Shown here: in pieces, positions 1-7,771 of the stretch | How the letters are laid out: each line of letters begins with the position of its first letter | Position numbering within the stretch: position 1 is the first letter of the stretch | Source of the DNA: Muribaculaceae bacterium | GTDB lineage: Bacteria > Bacteroidota > Bacteroidia > Bacteroidales > Muribaculaceae | Assembly: GCA_009775535.1 (NCBI GenBank) | Contig: VSPW01000038.1 | Span: 1 to 12,371, forward strand | DNA: 12,371 nucleotides | Direction of reading: 5' to 3' | Notes under the pieces: generated by a model | What the model was told of the DNA's origin: nothing | Database searches by the model: none | The model's input: only the letters and a program-made list of their open reading frames with translations | Program-made: the position numbers and the translations under genes

Positions 1-594
1 TATTGGACATTGGAAAACAAGGTAGCGCCATCCGGGAAACTGGCATATTGGTGGAATGACAATTCTCAGGGACGGCACATATACATTGGACAAGATGTAG
101 AACGCACCATGTCCGCCCCCGATATTAAACCCTCTACTCTCCAATCACAGCTCAACGCCAAAGTGTCACTGTCACGTAAGCTGCCGGAGGTCCAAGGCAA
201 TTGCTGGTGGCCAGGATACTGTGTCACCGACAACCTCGGAGGAATCGCCGACTCCCTTGCTTATGACATACATTCTACAATCGCATTGCCCCCATCATAC
301 CCATGGCTTTCCGACACACCGCCACACGCCCCGTCAAAGCTAAAGGCGAAAGACGGAATGCTGTCTTGGAAGTCTCCGTCACCTCACAACCACATATCTG
401 ATGTCACAAGGTTTGTAATATACCAGTTCGATCCAGGCGATGACATTGACACAGGATGTGCAGATGCAATCATCGCCATAACAGGAGACCGGCATTACCC
501 CATACCTGAGGGGACTCCGGAAGGGACAACCTTTGCAGTAACCGCCCTGGACAGGGTCAACAACGAATCCGAAGCGGCGACCATCACACTATGA
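1..594 (+). CDS. GHL10-family glycosyl-hydrolase-like protein, C-terminal part (5'-truncated by window edge)
   Basis: The frame is open from base 1, so the true start lies outside the window and the TTG at 10 should not be taken as a start. 197 residues are visible. The first part, with the motif GRHIYIGQDV (residues 24-33) after an aromatic WW pair, looks like the end of the catalytic barrel of the family 10 glycosyl-hydrolase-like (GHL10) proteins common in Bacteroidota. From about residue 107 the sequence reads like a fibronectin type III domain: a proline-rich linker, a 'L-W' strand, FVIYQF, and a closing 'F.VTALDRVNNES'. Such proteins are usually exported and linked to cell-wall or polysaccharide turnover, but the signal peptide is not visible and the substrate is unknown. 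The stop codon overlaps the ATG of the next glycosyltransferase gene (ATGA, 591-594), so the two are probably translationally coupled. The family call rests on recalled similarity. Confidence 0.72.
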   Translation, partial: YWTLENKVAPSGKLAYWWNDNSQGRHIYIGQDVERTMSAPDIKPSTLQSQLNAKVSLSRKLPEVQGNCWWPGYCVTDNLGGIADSLAYDIHSTIALPPSYPWLSDTPPHAPSKLKAKDGMLSWKSPSPHNHISDVTRFVIYQFDPGDDIDTGCADAIIAITGDRHYPIPEGTPEGTTFAVTALDRVNNESEAATITL

Positions 595-1520
595 TTTCCA
601 TTATAGTACCGGCTTATAATGCAGAAAAATATCTTGATGCGTGTCTGGAAAGCATCCTGACACAAGATGCCTGCATGGAAGTGATTGTGGTCGATGACGG
701 GTCTACCGATTCTACCTATGATATTGCCGTCCGTCATGGCGTCAAGGCCATAAGGCAACCAAACAAGGGCCTTTCAAGCGCCCGCAATACAGGCCTGGAC
801 AATGCATCGGGGAAATGGGTCTTGTTTGTCGATGCTGATGACTGCCTGACGCCAGGAGCGCTCAGACACCTCCTTGACGCTGCATCAGACACAGGCTGCG
901 ACATAGTGATAGGCGGATTCATAAAAGGCGAATCACCCCGAGCCATACCGGCATCGTCCTCTACCCCTCTGGTCTTCGCCTCTAACTGGATATCATCCAC
1001 CACTCTCTATCAGACATCGCCTGATTCCATCAACAACTCTGTATGCGGAAAACTATATGCATCCAGACTGTTCACCGGTGAACGGTTCACCGAAGGGCTA
1101 TACTACGAGGACCTCGACATTTTTTACAGGATATACCGGCAGGTCGACCGTATAGCGGTAATAAATGTGCCCGTATATTTCTACCGTACGAACCATGGCA
1201 GCATACTCCATAAATTCGACAGACGACGGCTGGATGCACTTAAAGTGACGGAACGTATGGAAAACGATATTGCCGCGCCACTGAAGAAAGCCGCCCGCGA
1301 CCGCAGGCTGAGCGCAAATTTCAACGCATTCGCCCTGATCGCCGCCAATGACCAAGACGGTAGCTATACCCGGGAAGCTGACATGTGTTGGAGCGTGATA
1401 AGGGAACTGAGGATGTCCAGCCTGCTCAATCCGCGGGTAAGGGCAAAAAACAAAGCAGGTATAATTCTTTCATTTTTCGGCAAAAGGATATTCAAGGCCG
1501 TAGCCCGCATTTTTTTCTGA
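591..1520 (+). CDS. Family 2 glycosyltransferase (GT-A fold)
   Basis: This 309-aa protein has the classic GT2 layout: a MISIIVPAYNAEKYL start (residues 1-15), the nucleotide-binding VVDDGSTDST (33-42), the KGLSSARNTGL segment (60-69), the metal-binding DADD (81-84) that ends the first GT-A half, and an acidic YYEDLDIFYR (171-180) that supplies the likely catalytic base region. These are the marks of an inverting transferase that uses a nucleotide sugar. The donor and acceptor cannot be read from the sequence. No membrane segment is obvious, so it should act at the cytoplasmic face of the inner membrane on a lipid-linked or surface glycan. The start ATG at 591 overlaps the preceding stop. The 3' end overlaps the convergent glycosyltransferase gene by 29 bases. 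The family is secure and the specific role unknown. Confidence 0.9.
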   Translation: MISIIVPAYNAEKYLDACLESILTQDACMEVIVVDDGSTDSTYDIAVRHGVKAIRQPNKGLSSARNTGLDNASGKWVLFVDADDCLTPGALRHLLDAASDTGCDIVIGGFIKGESPRAIPASSSTPLVFASNWISSTTLYQTSPDSINNSVCGKLYASRLFTGERFTEGLYYEDLDIFYRIYRQVDRIAVINVPVYFYRTNHGSILHKFDRRRLDALKVTERMENDIAAPLKKAARDRRLSANFNAFALIAANDQDGSYTREADMCWSVIRELRMSSLLNPRVRAKNKAGIILSFFGKRIFKAVARIFF

Positions 1521-2322
1521 GCTCCATACCTTTAAGCACCTCTCGGTTCACGGCCCTGCGTTCACGGTCAAACAGCCATCCCCATTTGTTAAAATACATT
1601 ATCATGTTTTTAACATGTATCCATGTCATCTTCATGCTGCCATAGGATGCCGCACGATGGCAGTGTACGATTGAGACCTCCGGCCAAAACATAGTACGGT
1701 AATTGCGGTGCAACCTTCTTGTAAGGTCAATATCTTCAGGATACATGAAAAACCGTTCATCGAACACACCCGTATCCTTCAATGCCCTTACACGCAGCAT
1801 CATGAAACTTCCCTGATGGTACGGGCAGTCAAAAGGGACTGTATGCGGGTACTGTTCCAGCAGATATCTGCGGTTGATGCCCCTGACCAAACAACCCGGA
1901 AGAAACCTGCGGGCAAAAACATCAATCGGACGCGGAAGCAGGCGGCTGGTATACTGCAACCTGCCATCTGGATAGAACACAGCCGGATGCACCATGGCGA
2001 CATCCTTTTCCCTGTCCATATATTCCATTATACGGCAAAGGATGGAGGGGGTAAAATATATATCCGAATTTATGACCAGATGATAGTCAGCACCAAGCCC
2101 GATACCCCTGGCAATACCCTGGTTATGGCCTGCGCCATATCCGCGGTTGTCCGACTGTACATATTCCACATTGGCGCGCTGATGGCAAAAACGCATTATA
2201 TCATCGCTCCTGGAATTGTCGACAACAAAAACACGTTCCACCACGCCTACACCCAGAGAATCCAAGCATTGCCCCAGTTCCCCCAGCGGCGTATTATATG
2301 TCACGATGGAAACAGTAAGCAT
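1492..2322 (-). CDS. Family 2 glycosyltransferase, rhamnosyltransferase (WbbL)-like
   Basis: The 276-aa product opens with MLTVSIVTYN, has VFVVDNSRSD (31-40), the SDNRGYGAGHNQGI segment (57-70), and the NSD triad (85-87) in place of the usual DXD. It then has GSFMMLR (171-177) and FFMYPEDIDL (191-200). This set is typical of the GT2 subgroup that includes WbbL-like rhamnosyltransferases of O-antigen and capsule synthesis. The donor sugar is an inference from family resemblance only. The gene starts 5 bases after the stop of the ABC-F gene, with a purine-rich AGGAA (complement of 2331-2335) 8 bases before its ATG, so it is most likely the second gene of that operon. The last 29 bases (1492-1520) overlap the 3' end of the opposing glycosyltransferase gene. 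Confidence 0.87.
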   Translation of the reverse strand: MLTVSIVTYNTPLGELGQCLDSLGVGVVERVFVVDNSRSDDIMRFCHQRANVEYVQSDNRGYGAGHNQGIARGIGLGADYHLVINSDIYFTPSILCRIMEYMDREKDVAMVHPAVFYPDGRLQYTSRLLPRPIDVFARRFLPGCLVRGINRRYLLEQYPHTVPFDCPYHQGSFMMLRVRALKDTGVFDERFFMYPEDIDLTRRLHRNYRTMFWPEVSIVHCHRAASYGSMKMTWIHVKNMIMYFNKWGWLFDRERRAVNREVLKGMELRKKCGLRP

Positions 2323-2327
2323 CCTGC

Positions 2328-4193
2328 CTATTCCTTTTCCGACAGTTCAAGCCACCGCATTTCCTTCTCGTCAATAAGTCCGCATATCTCGTCATATCTT
2401 GCCGATTTTACGGAAATGTCATCAATCACGTCCCCCGAATTGAACAGGCTGTCCAATTCGGCCTTCTCCTGGTTCAATGCTTCTATTTCAGATGTAAGTT
2501 GCTCAAACTCGCGTTTCTCCTTGAATGTCATCTTGGCCGGACGCTCCGTACACGGGCGTTGCTGATTTGACCTGGCAGGCTTTTGCTGCATATCTTTTTT
2601 TTGCTCGGCCTCACGTTCCGACCGCCATGCTCGGTAATCGGAATAATTCCCGGGGAAATCCTTAATGACGCCATCGCCTTCCATGACAAAAAGATGGTCT
2701 ACAATATTATCAAGGAAATAACGGTCATGTGAAATCACAATCACACAACCCTTGAACGATGAAAGGTATTCCTCCAATATGCCCAGCGTCACGATATCCA
2801 AGTCGTTTGTAGGCTCATCAAGGATAAGGAAATTAGGTGAACGCATCAATACGGCCGCCAGGTGCAGGCGGCAACGCTCACCGCCGCTCAATGTGGCGAC
2901 ATACTTCTGCTGATCGGCCGGACTGAAAAGAAATTTCTGGAGGAACTGCATTGGAGAATAATGCCTCTCCCCGTCAAGCACCACATCCTCAGCGATATCT
3001 GTTATGATATCAATGACTTTTTTTGACTGGTCCAGCTGCAACCCGTCCTGACTGTAATATCCGAACCTTACAGTCTCCCCTACATTCCATTCTCCTGAAT
3101 CAGATGGCAAAAGCCCCTGCAGTAACTTTATAAATGTTGACTTACCCGCCCCATTATGGCCGATTATGCCAAGCTTTTCATACCTCGCGAACGTATATGT
3201 GAACCCATCCAGTATCACCTTTTCGCCAAAACGCTTGCTTATGCCCCTCGCCTCGAATATCTTTGACCCGATATAGCTAGACTTCACTTCCAGGTTTACA
3301 TTTTTCTCACCCAACTGCATCCGTGAACGCTCCTTGAGGTCATAGAATGAATCTATACGGTATTTCGCCTTGCCTGCACGTGCCTGAGGCTGACGGCTCA
3401 TCCACTCCTGCTCACGGCGCAACGTGTTGCGCACCTTGGCAAGTTCTGCCTCCATTGACTCTATACGTTCCCTCCTCCGGCGCAAATAGTAGTCAAAATT
3501 TCCGTCATATGTATATATCTGCTGCCTGTCTATCTCAATTATCTTATTGCATACCCTGTCCAGGAAATACCTGTCATGGGTCACCATCAGCAATGCCACC
3601 TTGGACCGCTTCAGGTAGCCCTCAAGCCACTCGATTATTTCAATGTCGAGATGGTTGGTCGGTTCGTCCAGGATAAGGAGCTCCGGATTCTCCAGTATAA
3701 CACGTGCCAAGGCAACCCTCTTCCTCTGCCCACCGGACAACGATGATACCCTCTGCGTCATGTCCGTAATCTTCAACTGTGTGAGCAGCTGCCTCAACCT
3801 ATCCTCATAGTCCCACGCCCCAGCAGAATCCATACTTCGTATGGCATCGTCCAACGCTGCGGAATCACCTGAAGCCAGTGCACGTTCATAATCAGATATC
3901 ACAGACGTGATATGATGGTCTTCCGACATACATGCCTCAAGTACTGTCAGATCCGGGTCCAATGGCGGCAATTGTTCCAGGAAACCGACCCTTAGGCCGT
4001 TGCGGAACACGACACTTCCGCTATCGGCGTCCTCCATACCCGCTATTATACGGAGCATAGTACTTTTTCCAGTGCCGTTTTTTGCAATCACACCAATCTT
4101 ATCCCCCTCATTGACTCCGAAAGTCACATCTGAAAACAGCATCCTGTCCCCATAACTTTTCGTAAGATTCTCTATCTGCAGGCAACTTACCAT
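2328..4193 (-). CDS. uup: ABC-F family ATPase, Uup-like
   Basis: This 621-aa protein has two ABC ATPase domains in one chain and no membrane segment, which defines ABC-F proteins (soluble, ribosome-associated, not transporters). Domain 1 has Walker A AKNGTGKST (37-45, with Ala in place of the first Gly), signature LSGGQ (152-156), Walker B LLILDEPTN (172-180) and switch His206. A charged linker follows (about 240-300). Domain 2 has GHNGAGKST (345-353), LSGGE (435-439), FLILDEPTN (455-463) and His489. The C-terminal part, from about 556, is Lys/Glu-rich and heptad-like, matching the coiled coil of Uup that binds nucleic acid. The likely role is in ribosome function or DNA-transposition stability as for Uup; antibiotic protection cannot be excluded but nothing suggests it. 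A -7-like element (4229-4236) lies 35 bases upstream. It is followed at 5 bases by a glycosyltransferase gene. Confidence 0.88.
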   Translation of the reverse strand: MVSCLQIENLTKSYGDRMLFSDVTFGVNEGDKIGVIAKNGTGKSTMLRIIAGMEDADSGSVVFRNGLRVGFLEQLPPLDPDLTVLEACMSEDHHITSVISDYERALASGDSAALDDAIRSMDSAGAWDYEDRLRQLLTQLKITDMTQRVSSLSGGQRKRVALARVILENPELLILDEPTNHLDIEIIEWLEGYLKRSKVALLMVTHDRYFLDRVCNKIIEIDRQQIYTYDGNFDYYLRRRRERIESMEAELAKVRNTLRREQEWMSRQPQARAGKAKYRIDSFYDLKERSRMQLGEKNVNLEVKSSYIGSKIFEARGISKRFGEKVILDGFTYTFARYEKLGIIGHNGAGKSTFIKLLQGLLPSDSGEWNVGETVRFGYYSQDGLQLDQSKKVIDIITDIAEDVVLDGERHYSPMQFLQKFLFSPADQQKYVATLSGGERCRLHLAAVLMRSPNFLILDEPTNDLDIVTLGILEEYLSSFKGCVIVISHDRYFLDNIVDHLFVMEGDGVIKDFPGNYSDYRAWRSEREAEQKKDMQQKPARSNQQRPCTERPAKMTFKEKREFEQLTSEIEALNQEKAELDSLFNSGDVIDDISVKSARYDEICGLIDEKEMRWLELSEKE

Positions 4194-4228
4194 AGGTCTA
4201 ATTCTGATTCGGTTTCTTCATAACTATG

Positions 4229-4236
4229 CAAAATTA
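4229..4236 (-). promoter_or_regulatory. Putative -7 element for the ABC-F gene
   Basis: On the minus strand this reads TAATTTTG, an exact match to the Bacteroidota -7 consensus TAnnTTTG, and lies 35 bases before the ABC-F ATG. That would give a leader of roughly 25-30 bases. No clear -33 TTG is present at the expected distance, so the call is tentative. Confidence 0.4.
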
Positions 4237-4311
4237 CGAAAATTCCCCATACATTTATATATTCAGTCCTATTAATAGCACAATCGGCGTACGTGATTGC
4301 TTTTATTGTCG

Positions 4312-4319
4312 TACCTTTG
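4312..4319 (+). promoter_or_regulatory. Putative -7 element for bioB
   Basis: TACCTTTG matches the Bacteroidota consensus TAnnTTTG and lies 37 bases before the bioB ATG at 4357. A TTG at 4297-4299 is only 12 bases upstream, shorter than the usual 19-21, so the -33 part is unclear. If this promoter is real, the in-frame TTG at 4297 is upstream of the transcript and cannot be the bioB start. Confidence 0.5.
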
Positions 4320-4356
4320 CCGGAGTCAAACCATAATTAGCAACAACTTTACAAAT

Positions 4357-5325
4357 ATGAATGCTTTTTTGACATCAATCACAGACAAGATATTATCAGG
4401 AGGCATGATATCCGAAAGCGAAGCCTATTCACTATTGGATGCAAGCGGGAATGAACAGCTATATGATGCTGCGGCAAAGGTCACCGCCGCACTCTGTCCA
4501 AAGGAATTTGATTCGTGCTCCATTATAAATGTACGCTCAGGACGTTGCCCGGAAAATTGCAGGTGGTGCGCACAAAGTGCACATTATTCGACAGGATGCG
4601 AAGAGCATGGCGTCACACCACGCGAAGAGTGCATAGAGGCGGCACGTGCAAACCACCAGGCCGGCATACGCCGGTTCTCACTAGTGGCCAGCGGCAGGGC
4701 CGTCCGAGGGAAAGACCTTGATGAGATGTGCGGCATTATACGCGGGATACAGTCCGAGGTCGGCATATATACATGTGCCTCAATGGGTCTGCTGGACAAG
4801 GATGGACTGCAAAAGCTGTGGGATTCTGGCGTTAGGCGCTACCACTGCAACCTGGAGACTGCACCCAGCCATTTTCCAGAACTCTGCACCACTCACACCA
4901 TCGATGACAAGATAGCCACAATCGAATGTGCCCGTCAAGTAGGGATGGAAATCTGTTCCGGCGGCATAATCGGCATGGGAGAGACAGCACGACAACGTGT
5001 GGAGTTCGCCCTGACATTGCGTAAGATAGACCCGGTTTCCATTCCCATAAATATTTTATGTCCTATACCCGGTACGCCTTTAGAAAAAGCAAAGCCACTG
5101 TCAGACACCGAAATACTTGACACCATTGCTATATTCCGCCTGATACATCCCTCACGTCAGCTCCGGTTTGCCGGAGGCCGCACCCGGCTTACGCGTGATC
5201 TCCAGCTAAAGGCACTTAGAATCGGGATAAACGGAGGCATAGTAGGCGACCTTCTCACCACGATAGGGTCAAAGGTTGCCCAGGACCGTAAACTGGTAAC
5301 CGAAGCCGGCTATAAATTCCAGTAA
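4357..5325 (+). CDS. bioB: Biotin synthase, probably type II (anaerobic) form
   Basis: A 322-aa radical SAM enzyme that inserts sulfur into dethiobiotin, the last step of biotin synthesis. The radical SAM motif is C64-x3-C68-x2-C71 (RCPENCRWC). Other BioB marks are CASMGLL (140-146), HCNLET (163-168), CSGGIIGMGE (200-209), GTPLE (239-243) and RFAGGR (270-275). Of the four auxiliary-cluster ligands of the E. coli enzyme (C97, C128, C188, R260), the first is Ser108 here, the others align with C140, C200 and R270, and an extra Cys235 appears before GTPLE. This resembles the type II enzymes of obligate anaerobes, reported to carry a 4Fe-5S auxiliary cluster. The ATG at 4357 is preferred to the in-frame TTG at 4297, because it begins the conserved region and lies downstream of the -7 element. 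tcdA follows after 2 bases; no other bio gene is in the window. Confidence 0.93.
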   Translation: MNAFLTSITDKILSGGMISESEAYSLLDASGNEQLYDAAAKVTAALCPKEFDSCSIINVRSGRCPENCRWCAQSAHYSTGCEEHGVTPREECIEAARANHQAGIRRFSLVASGRAVRGKDLDEMCGIIRGIQSEVGIYTCASMGLLDKDGLQKLWDSGVRRYHCNLETAPSHFPELCTTHTIDDKIATIECARQVGMEICSGGIIGMGETARQRVEFALTLRKIDPVSIPINILCPIPGTPLEKAKPLSDTEILDTIAIFRLIHPSRQLRFAGGRTRLTRDLQLKALRIGINGGIVGDLLTTIGSKVAQDRKLVTEAGYKFQ

Positions 5326-5327
5326 AA

Positions 5328-6050
5328 ATGGACAACATTTTTGACCGCACAGCCCTGCTACTCGGGAAAGACGGGCTTGAACGCCTTAGAGACAGCAGGA
5401 TAATAGTATTAGGTGTCGGTGGTGTCGGCTCTTGGGCTGCAGAATGCCTTATACGTACCGGTGTGGGGCATCTTACCATTGTCGACCCCGATATGGTGTC
5501 AGCGACCAACATCAACAGGCAGCTCATGGCCACCACCGCCACAGTAGGAAAGCCTAAAGCAGAAGTGCTGAAAGACAGACTGCTTGAAATCAATCCGGAG
5601 GCAGAAATAAAAGTCCGCACGGAATCCTTCACGCCAGAATCGGCCCATACATTCAACCTACAGAGCTATGACTACGTGATAGATGCCATAGACTCACTCA
5701 AAGACAAGGCTGAGCTTATACTGCTTGCAACATCGGTAGGAGTCCCCCTCCTGTCATCGATGGGAGCGGCCCTTAAACTGGACCCTACACGTATACATGT
5801 AGCTGAGTTCTGGGATGTGAAAGGCTGTCCGCTAGCACGTGCCCTACGCCAGAGGTTCAAACGCAACAAGACCTATCCAAAGACAAAATTCAAGTGTGTA
5901 TACAGTGACGAACTTCTACAGAACGTATTTACAAGCAGCGAGACATGCGATTACAAAGCACAGATAAACGGTTCGCTATGCCATATAACGGCTATCTTCG
6001 GAATGACACTCGCCGGGATTGCCGTGAAAGGACTGATAAACCTAAAATAG
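5328..6050 (+). CDS. tcdA: tRNA threonylcarbamoyladenosine dehydratase (TcdA/CsdL family)
   Basis: This 240-aa protein is an E1-like (ThiF/MoeB superfamily) ATP-dependent enzyme. It has the Rossmann loop GVGGVGS (29-35), the acidic IVDPD (51-55) that binds ATP ribose, NINRQ (61-65) with the conserved Arg, and DAIDSLKDK (119-127). It lacks the CxxC zinc pairs of MoeB/ThiF. Together with the SMGAALKLDP segment and a 'KCVYSDE' stretch near residue 190, this fits TcdA, which cyclises t6A to ct6A at position 37 of ANN-decoding tRNAs. It is slightly shorter than the E. coli protein (268 aa), mainly at the C-terminus. It starts 2 bases after the bioB stop and is surely co-transcribed with it. A functional link to bioB is not obvious. 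The shared hairpin at 6066-6101 ends the unit. Confidence 0.88.
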   Translation: MDNIFDRTALLLGKDGLERLRDSRIIVLGVGGVGSWAAECLIRTGVGHLTIVDPDMVSATNINRQLMATTATVGKPKAEVLKDRLLEINPEAEIKVRTESFTPESAHTFNLQSYDYVIDAIDSLKDKAELILLATSVGVPLLSSMGAALKLDPTRIHVAEFWDVKGCPLARALRQRFKRNKTYPKTKFKCVYSDELLQNVFTSSETCDYKAQINGSLCHITAIFGMTLAGIAVKGLINLK

Positions 6051-6065
6051 CGGTTTGCATATACC

Positions 6066-6101
6066 ATAGGGAGGACAGACCGTACATGGCGTCCTCCCTA
6101 T
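6066..6101. terminator. Bidirectional terminator hairpin between tcdA and tnaA
   Basis: A perfect 11-bp stem pairs ATAGGGAGGAC (6066-6076) with GTCCTCCCTAT (6091-6101) around a 14-base loop. It sits in the 72-base gap between two convergent genes, so it probably serves both. The T-tract is weak on both strands (TATTATACT on plus), so termination efficiency may be modest. Confidence 0.7.
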
Positions 6102-6122
6102 TATACTAGAATCCTATTATGC

Positions 6123-7502
6123 TCAATCGCAGGCAGGGGCAAGCTTAACGGTGAAATGCCTCATCAATGGCGCTTCCCAAATGATCTTGACCCCACGGGT
6201 TATGCTTTCGCGCCTGTCATATACATTTTTCAAGGCCACGGCAATCACATCCATATGGTTGTCTGTATATGTACGCCTGGGGATTGCAAGGCGCATGAGG
6301 TCAAGCCCACCAAAACGGTTCTCTCGGGTAACGGGGTCACGGTCGGCCAATATATACCCGATCTCACATCCGCGTATGCCGGCCTCACGGTAAAGCTCGA
6401 CAGTCAGCGTCTGGGCAGGGAACTCTTCTTTCGGCACTTTTGTAAGGACTTTCGATGCATCGATAAATATGGCATGCCCTCCTGCCGGACGCTGGTAGGG
6501 TATACCGAACTCATCAAGGCGTGCGGCCAGATATTGTACCTGGTGTATACGCGTCTCAAGGTTGTCGAACTCCGTATTCTCATCAAGCCCTACGGCAAGG
6601 GCCTCCATGTCGCGTCCGTTCATTCCGCCATATGTCAGATAGCCCTCAAACGGAATCACAAAACGTTTCGCCCCCTCGAACCAGTCCTGGTGGCGTGTCG
6701 CGATGAAACCGCCCATGTTGACAAGTCCGTCTTTCTTGGCCGACATTGTCATTGCATCGGCCAGAGAGAACATTTCCCTTACAATCTCCTTTATGGTGTG
6801 TCCGGCATAGCCTTCCTCACGCGTCTTGATGAAATATGCATTCTCGGCAAACCGCGCCGAATCGAAAACCACCCTTTTACCGTACCTGTCGGCCAGACGG
6901 CGCACCTGCCTTAGGTTTTCCATTGAAACAGGCTGACCTCCGGCAGTATTGTTTGTAACCGTAACAATGATAAACGGCACACGTGCGGCATCCTTCTCCA
7001 GTACGGCTTCAAGTTTTGCTATGTCTACACTACCTTTGAACGGATGCTCCAAAGCGGTGTCGCGGGCTTCATCAATAGTGCAGTCTACCGCAAATGCATG
7101 ACGGCTTTCGATATGCCCTTTTGTAGTGTCGAAATGCGAATTTCCAGGCACAATGTCTCCTTCCTTTACCAATGCGCTGAACAATACATTTTCCGCTGCA
7201 CGGCCCTGGTGGGTAGGCACGACGTATCCAAAACCGGTCAGGGAGGATATCATGTCCTTCATATGGAAAAATGATTTGGCGCCGGCATAGCTTTCATCAC
7301 CAACCATCATCGCCGACCACTGGCGGTCGCTCATCGCACCTGTGCCGGAATCAGTAAGCAGGTCTATATAAACCTGTTCGGCCTTTAGTTGGAATACATT
7401 GTAATCTGCCTCCCTGAGCCACTGTTCACGCTCTTCACGGGTGCTTTTCCTGATAGGTTCAATCATTTTGATACGCCATGATTCGGCAAAAGGTAGTTCC
7501 AT
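6123..7502 (-). CDS. tnaA: Tryptophanase (tryptophan indole-lyase)
   Basis: A 459-aa PLP enzyme that splits L-tryptophan into indole, pyruvate and ammonia. Counting from the ATG at 7502, it has DLLTDSGTGAMSD (48-60), PTHQGR (96-101), TNNTAGGQPVS (184-194), DSARFAENAYF (215-225), the PLP lysine Lys257 in MSAKKDG, and LRLAIPRR-type ending sequences near 404-411. It must be told apart from tyrosine phenol-lyase. Asp125 in HFDTTKGH and Ile381 in CEIG are the tryptophanase residues where the tyrosine enzyme has Thr124 and Arg381, so tryptophanase is favoured. The in-frame ATG at 7541 would add 13 residues; MELPFAESW at 7502 matches the usual Bacteroides start and length. No tryptophan permease gene or TnaC-like leader peptide is adjacent. 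A -7/-33 promoter lies at 7569-7600, within a region of dyads. Confidence 0.93.
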   Translation of the reverse strand: MELPFAESWRIKMIEPIRKSTREEREQWLREADYNVFQLKAEQVYIDLLTDSGTGAMSDRQWSAMMVGDESYAGAKSFFHMKDMISSLTGFGYVVPTHQGRAAENVLFSALVKEGDIVPGNSHFDTTKGHIESRHAFAVDCTIDEARDTALEHPFKGSVDIAKLEAVLEKDAARVPFIIVTVTNNTAGGQPVSMENLRQVRRLADRYGKRVVFDSARFAENAYFIKTREEGYAGHTIKEIVREMFSLADAMTMSAKKDGLVNMGGFIATRHQDWFEGAKRFVIPFEGYLTYGGMNGRDMEALAVGLDENTEFDNLETRIHQVQYLAARLDEFGIPYQRPAGGHAIFIDASKVLTKVPKEEFPAQTLTVELYREAGIRGCEIGYILADRDPVTRENRFGGLDLMRLAIPRRTYTDNHMDVIAVALKNVYDRRESITRGVKIIWEAPLMRHFTVKLAPACD

Positions 7503-7555
7503 ATTAGGTATAGTTTTAAGATTTATGATTACTGGCGGCATTTATGCCTATTATT

Positions 7556-7576
7556 TATCTTACGCAGTCAAAGATA
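7556..7576. repeat. Dyad overlapping the tnaA -7 element (possible operator)
   Basis: TATCTT (7556-7561) and AAGATA (7571-7576) form a 6-bp inverted repeat with a 9-base spacer. The right arm lies inside the -7 element. A similar dyad lies 73 bp upstream. The position suits a repressor site, but no regulator is known from the sequence. Confidence 0.35.
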
Positions 7577-7600
7577 CGGATAAGTGAGAGCAAAAAACAA
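7569..7600 (-). promoter_or_regulatory. Putative tnaA promoter
   Basis: On the minus strand TATCTTTG (7576-7569) matches the -7 consensus TAnnTTTG, with TTG at 7600-7598 placed 21 bases upstream as a -33 element. Transcription would begin near 7562, giving a leader of about 60 bases before the ATG at 7502. Confidence 0.55.
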
Positions 7601-7627
7601 ATTTATTTGAATTTTGCCGAACGGAAG

Positions 7628-7650
7628 TATCTAAGGCGAAGCCAAAGATA
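7628..7650. repeat. Second dyad upstream of tnaA
   Basis: TATCT (7628-7632) and AGATA (7646-7650) flank an inner GGC (7635-7637) / GCC (7641-7643) pair, giving a dyad centred on 7639. The outer arms and the right-hand CAAAGATA are the same as in the dyad at the tnaA promoter. It also contains TATCTTTG on the minus strand, but no TTG at -33 spacing, so it is unlikely to be a second promoter. I see nothing else recognisable between 7651 and 7771. Confidence 0.33.
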
Positions 7651-7771
7651 GCGATAATACATGATATAACAGAAAATAACGGAGCAAATTTCCAATAATT
7701 AACCAAATGCCGGACCTACATAATAAATGCAGCATGGGCCTACACTGATATGATTGCCGTGAATTTTGATG

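Noticed and set aside
1708..2565. 285-codon plus-strand frame opposite the glycosyltransferase and ABC-F genes
   Set aside because: Lies antisense across two clear family members and has no family resemblance; a shadow frame.
4297..4356. Upstream in-frame TTG start for bioB adding 20 residues
   Set aside because: The extension has no BioB-like sequence and covers the -7 element TACCTTTG; ATG 4357 gives the usual start.
5328..6050. MoeB or ThiF instead of TcdA
   Set aside because: No paired CxxC zinc motifs, no moa or thi neighbours, and the central segments fit TcdA better.
6156..6914. 252-codon plus-strand frame opposite tnaA
   Set aside because: Antisense shadow of a strongly conserved enzyme gene.
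6123..7502. Tyrosine phenol-lyase instead of tryptophanase
   Set aside because: Asp125 and Ile381 occupy the positions of the phenol-lyase residues Thr124 and Arg381.
7503..7541. Upstream ATG start for tnaA adding 13 residues
   Set aside because: MELPFAESW at 7502 matches Bacteroides tryptophanases and the standard 459-aa length; the extension overlaps a small GGCA/TGCC palindrome instead.
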